Below, piece after piece: positions 60,064 to 64,000 of a DNA stretch of 64,000 bases (within the stretch, counting starts at the first letter, position 1; each line of letters starts with the position of its first letter). This DNA is from Rattus norvegicus (taxonomy: Eukaryota > Chordata > Mammalia > Rodentia > Muridae): positions 33,919,725 to 33,983,724 of the forward strand of contig NC_086031.1 of NCBI RefSeq assembly GCF_036323735.1. Reading direction: 5' to 3'. The notes under the pieces were generated by a model. It was not told the origin of the DNA. It made no database searches and saw only the letters and a list, made by a program, of their open reading frames with translations. The translations under genes were made by a program, and so were the position numbers.

Positions 60064-60284
60064 TCATGCTTTGCTCGTCCTTGTATTCCTCGGAGAGCAG
60101 TAGCTGTCTCGGTCTTCCACCTGTGAACCTGCCTCCTCCCTGGCATCATTAAGGCAGGATGGATGGCCCAGACGAATGTCCCCACGCCTCTGCAGCCACT
60201 TGATGCAGCGGAGAGCTTTGCCCTTGAAAGACAATAGTTTCAGGATGATAGAACAGTACAGGCTGATGTCTTCCTTTCGGAGCC
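60064..60284 (-). other. Candidate terminal coding exon of an unrecognised gene
   Basis: On the minus strand a strong acceptor (pyrimidine run ending CTTTAG at 60290-60285) is followed by 72 codons without a stop and then TGA at 60066-60064. Codons look coding-like, rich in ATC, CTG, AAG and GGC. The peptide begins L-R-K-E-D-I-S-L and contains K-A-L-R-C-I-K-W-L-Q-R-R-G. The spacing of E-D-I-S-L, A, K and R-G recalls ferritin helix B (D-D-V-A-L ... A....K....RG) with small deletions, and the exon would start close to where ferritin exon 2 starts. The metal ligands and later helices are not evident. It could be a degraded ferritin-like relic, an unrelated gene, or chance. No upstream partner exon was found. 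A SINE-like fragment (about 59990-60035) follows the stop. Confidence 0.25.
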
Positions 60285-60289
60285 CTAAA

Positions 60290-61454
60290 GAAGGGGAGAA
60301 CAATATAAGAATGAACACAAGACTAGACTTGAAGAGAAACCAGGGCGACCTCTCTGCTCATGTTTATTCAGGATCTCCAATGTGGGAGTAGAGGAGGGGC
60401 CTAGAGGTCAATTGGGTGATGTAACCTTTTCTGCTTTTTAGGTATACATGTGAAAAGGAGTACACTTTCTTATCACACATATATGGCTACTTATAACAAG
60501 TCCATTAAGCTCCAAATCCTTAATTATACAAGACACACTTAGAACCCCTAACACTGACAACATTAAAACAGTATTTTGTTGTTGTTGTTCTTTTGAGATT
60601 TCTTCCCTGGAAGACATAAACAGCACTTGTCTCCAAGAACAAATTTCCAAGAACAAACCAAACTGTGTTTCCACTCAAGGGTTCACCCCGGAAAAAAGGG
60701 AAATTATTAAGCTTATTTACAAGATGTTGCTTACTGAAGTACGGGTGACCCCAAAGCAGTGTGCTGGGTCTTCCCCAGAGTGGCTGATATTTTCTCTAGG
60801 GCTGCATAACCTCAAGCAGCATGCACGCTACAGAGCCACTCAGGATCCCGAGGCACATGCAATTAGGCAAACTTACATACGAACTCTCCTCATGACCCTC
60901 TTCTGTCAGAGACTATCAACAGCCCATCATAACGAGCTCTTGCAAGCAGGTATAGCTGATCGGTCTGCTGCTGATGGAAGCTGCTTTGCTCAGAGAACTG
61001 TTCTAGAAGAACCAGCCGTAAAAAAACGAGAAACTAGAAAGTCACCTCCAGGTTTCACGACCCTCTCACATTTCCACATACTCATACCTCTACCTTACCT
61101 AGAAAAATATATGAATAAATGGGAAAAACATGATTTTGAAGTTGAAGGGAAATGTAAACACAATACAGCAAAAACATGTGGGTGTTTCCTGGAGGAATAT
61201 TTTTAGTCTGGAACACATTTATTAGAAAAATTGAACACTGTACTCAGATGCAGAATTTCACTGACTGCAGGCCACTAGCTAGCTGTAGCTATAAAATTTG
61301 TTAAAAGTGAATGGAATTATAAACTCAATTCTTTGGTCACACTGAATACATTTTAAGGGCTCAACAGCCACAAGTGGCAGACGTGAATATTTCCATGAGG
61401 AATGAGAGGCCTATTGGAACATATTCTGACATGTAGCAGACAAAGCAGTAAGAA
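60290..61454. other. Intergenic, right of the candidate exon
   Basis: Unique-looking. Holds a 160-codon plus-strand frame (60724-61206) that I consider chance. A partner exon for the 60284 acceptor was sought here and not found. Confidence 0.4.

Positions 61455-61506
<52 letters not shown>
61455..61506. repeat. (AC)n microsatellite
   Basis: About 26 AC units. Confidence 0.95.
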
Positions 61507-61509
<3 letters not shown>

Positions 61510-61624
61510 TGTGCCAGCACACACATGCCATAGTGCTTCAATAAGCCAAAAGCTTAGGCCCTCAGCAGACCCCTGAACAGAAAAGTCTTCAACAACAAAT
61601 GCTATCAGTGAGGGAATGCAAGTC

Positions 61625-61800
61625 AGCTGGAGGGATGGCTCAGCAGGTAGAGGTGCTGCCGTCGAGCCTAGTGACTGGAGTTCCATCCCCCTGACCCACA
61701 TAGTAGAATGAGAGAACCGACTGCTGCAGGTTGTCCTCCATTGTTTACACATGGTAGCATGGTGTAGATGTGAATGAATGTAAAATAATTTTGCAAAAAG
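61625..61800 (+). mobile_element. B3-like SINE
   Basis: GGAGGGATGGCTCAGCAGGT head, GGTTGTCCTCCATTGTTTAC body. Confidence 0.55.
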
Positions 61801-62033
61801 AATAGGTACAGTAGACATGGAAGGCTACGACCTGGAATGCAGAAGCGTTTCTAATAATATTAGACAGGGCTCGGGAGGTGTCCTAGTGGAGTAGAGGACG
61901 AGATTAGGTTACCAGAACCTGTGTCTAGCAGTTTACAACCACCTGTACCTCCCACTCCAGAGGATGAGCGTCCTCTGCTGGAATCTACAGATATCATACA
62001 CATGTCTTTCATACAAATAAAAATTAAAAAGTA

Positions 62034-62133
62034 GGGGTTGGGGATTTAGCTCAGTGGTAGAGCGCTTGCCTAGGAAGCGCAAGGCCCTGGGTTCGATCCC
62101 CAGCTCCGAAAAAAAGAACCAAAAAAAAAAAAA
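62034..62133 (+). mobile_element. ID element (full length, young-looking)
   Basis: tRNA-Ala/BC1-type SINE with intact A box (TAGCTCAGTGGTAGAGC) and B box (GGTTCGATCCC), A-rich tail, and target-site duplication AAAATTAAAAAGTA at 62020-62033 and 62130-62143. Confidence 0.95.
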
Positions 62134-62149
62134 TTAAAAAGTAGTATTA

Positions 62150-63240
62150 TACTGTAAGTGACTTCTTCCTGAAAGCATCGGGAACCTAGATAAAAATGTT
62201 TTTTATCTAGGAATAAAAAGTACCTAGCACAATACTTCCCACCCTCAAAGAGGGGGGAAAAATCCTAAAAATACCACAACGGCAATGGAGAGAAACTAGG
62301 TGAGAGTCAGCTCTACCCTGCTGAAGATAATAGGTTGATAGCACTTACAGGCAGATTCTATTCCACGTTCAGGGAAGAGCTAATGGTACTCTCATACACT
62401 GCAGCTGGACTACACAGAAAGTGTGCAGAGCTGTTGAGCTCAGGTTAGCCCACTTGACTGGCTGAGCTAGCCTCATTCCAGTGCCTCTCCTGTAAAGAAC
62501 GCATTGGATTTTTGTATGTGATGCCCCCACTTGAAAACACTGTGGACTTGTGTGAGGATAAGAGGTCAACAGCCTCTTGGTATGTTAGCAGGGATGGTTT
62601 TGACCCCTGTGAATGCTCAGAAACCTTCTCTTAGACAGAGTTCCTCGGGCACACGCCAAAGACAGTGCAAGTGGGATCAGTATTGGTCAACAAGGATTTG
62701 CATTTTTAACAGTATTCTGAACTTGGTGTTTTGGTCTGGACTTGATCAAGAACATGGCATAAGAGACTGCTTTCAGGTAGCTTACCTTGGGAAATGATTC
62801 TAGGAGTGACAAGTCAGGATACTGGGAGAAATGTGTGGGGAAATCTGAAGAGTCAGTTATCACTGTGGGGACTCTCAGCAAGATCAAGTGGAGTTTGCCT
62901 TAGGATTATCTGACAAAGACCTGGTGGTATGCAGTGTTTAGTCCCTGTCCTGTCGTCTATTAGGCAAGGACTTTCCAAGGGAGAGTCACTTCCCTGAAAC
63001 TTCTGGATGTGTTAGTGTAGCAGAAGGTTGGGTTGAAAAAGAAAATAGATATGCTTGGTGTTGCTAAGTGGAAGCCAGCAGTCAGACCTGGAAAGAGCTG
63101 GTTGCCACAGTAATTGCTGTGCACAAATAGGCCAAGGGAATGTGAGACCAGGCTGAAAAGAAGTCTGACAACTGTGGGAAAGTTTCAAAATAATACCGAA
63201 GAAAGATGACATCTTTGTAAATAACAAAATAACCAAATAG
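62150..63240. other. Intergenic, no recognised element
   Basis: No SINE, microsatellite or convincing exon seen. Confidence 0.45.
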
Positions 63241-63726
63241 TATGTGTCTTAGTCAGGGTTCTCTGGGGTCACAGAACTTACAGATAGTCTCTATACAATA
63301 AGGGAATTTGTTGATGACTTACAGTCTATAGTTCAACTCCCCAACAATGATCAGCAGCAACTGTGAATGGAAGTCCAAGGATCTAGCAGTTGCTCAGTCC
63401 CACAAGGCAAGCAGGCAAAGAAGAAAGGATCTTTCTTCTTGCAATGTCCTTATGTAGGTCTCCAGCAGATGGTGTGGCCCAGATTAAAGGTGTGTACCAC
63501 CATGCCTGAATTTGGGACTTACTTTGTCCCAGATGACCTTGAACTCAGAGATCTCCTTGTCTGGGATTCATAGCCACTATACCTCAAGATCTCCATGCCA
63601 AGATCTAGGTCAGAAACTTGGATCTCCCGGACTTAAGATCTGGATTACAAGTGAGCCTTCCAATTCTGGATTTTAGTTCATTCCAGATATAATAGTCAAG
63701 TTGACAACCAGGAATAGCCACTACAG
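63241..63726 (-). mobile_element. Rodent interspersed repeat
   Basis: Nearly complete copy from TATGTGTCTTAGTCAGGGTT to AGGAATAGCCACTACA. Lacks the internal microsatellite of its relatives. Confidence 0.6.
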
Positions 63727-64000
63727 CATGTAATTTTTCTATGTGTAGTCATGCATTGCCTAATGACATTTGGTGAATAAGGGATGCATATAAACAGTGA
63801 TCCCATAATGTCTTATCCATAAGTGGCATTGTAACTGCCTTAGTTTCTGTAAACACATGCTGATGTTTACATGAAGATAAAATAATCCAACAAGGGCAGG
63901 GAATGTGGCTGAGTTTGTAGATTGCTCCCTTAGCAATCCTATCCTGTGACACTACTTAGCAGATGTGAACAGAAGTCTTTTCACCCTAGATAGGAAACCA

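Noticed and set aside
60724..61206. 160-codon plus-strand frame
   Set aside because: About three frames this long are expected by chance in six frames of 64 kb. I see no domain, signal or splice support.
62034..62108. tRNA gene
   Set aside because: Intact A and B boxes, but the body is ID/BC1 type with an A-rich tail and target duplication: a SINE, not a tRNA gene.

Overview
This is mammalian, almost certainly rat (Rattus norvegicus), nuclear DNA. Two things show it. A minus-strand exon near the left edge encodes the N-terminal 164 residues of the endosomal ferrireductase STEAP3 (rat pHyde / TSAP6). The window also carries rodent SINEs (B1, B2, B3, B4) and several fresh-looking ID elements (BC1/tRNA-Ala type) with A-rich tails and target-site duplications, a class that expanded strongly in rat. 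No bacterial, phage or CRISPR-like system is present. The long low-complexity open frames are translations of simple repeats.

Layout. 1-1374 is the start of Steap3 intron 2. 1375-1874 is the first coding exon, with a consensus acceptor and donor. 1875-24566 is a 22.7 kb first intron. About 24567-24720 is a non-coding first exon with a consensus GTGAGT donor, inside a CpG-rich, TATA-less promoter (about 24300-24860). From 24.9 kb to 64 kb the DNA is upstream of Steap3. I see no certain gene there, only SINEs, old rodent repeats, a solo ERV1-type LTR (39793-40285), a 4.45 kb non-coding minus-strand ERVK-type element (32472-36923), many microsatellites and an 880-base homopyrimidine tract (58191-59070). 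One stretch at 60064-60284 on the minus strand looks like a terminal coding exon of an unrecognised gene: a strong acceptor, coding-like codons and a faint ferritin helix-B resemblance. It is unproven.

Most interesting observations. Intron 1 of Steap3 holds two near-perfect inverted local duplications, 37 bp with 2 mismatches (11841/12445) and 58 bp with 2 mismatches (15113/15965). In both, one arm directly abuts the 5' end of an apparently 5'-truncated B1 SINE. One arm also ends in a 10-bp snap-back hairpin. This suggests template switching during or next to SINE insertion. The ERVK-type element ends in an inverted, palindromic LTR remnant. I found no evidence for a new multi-gene biological system in this window.
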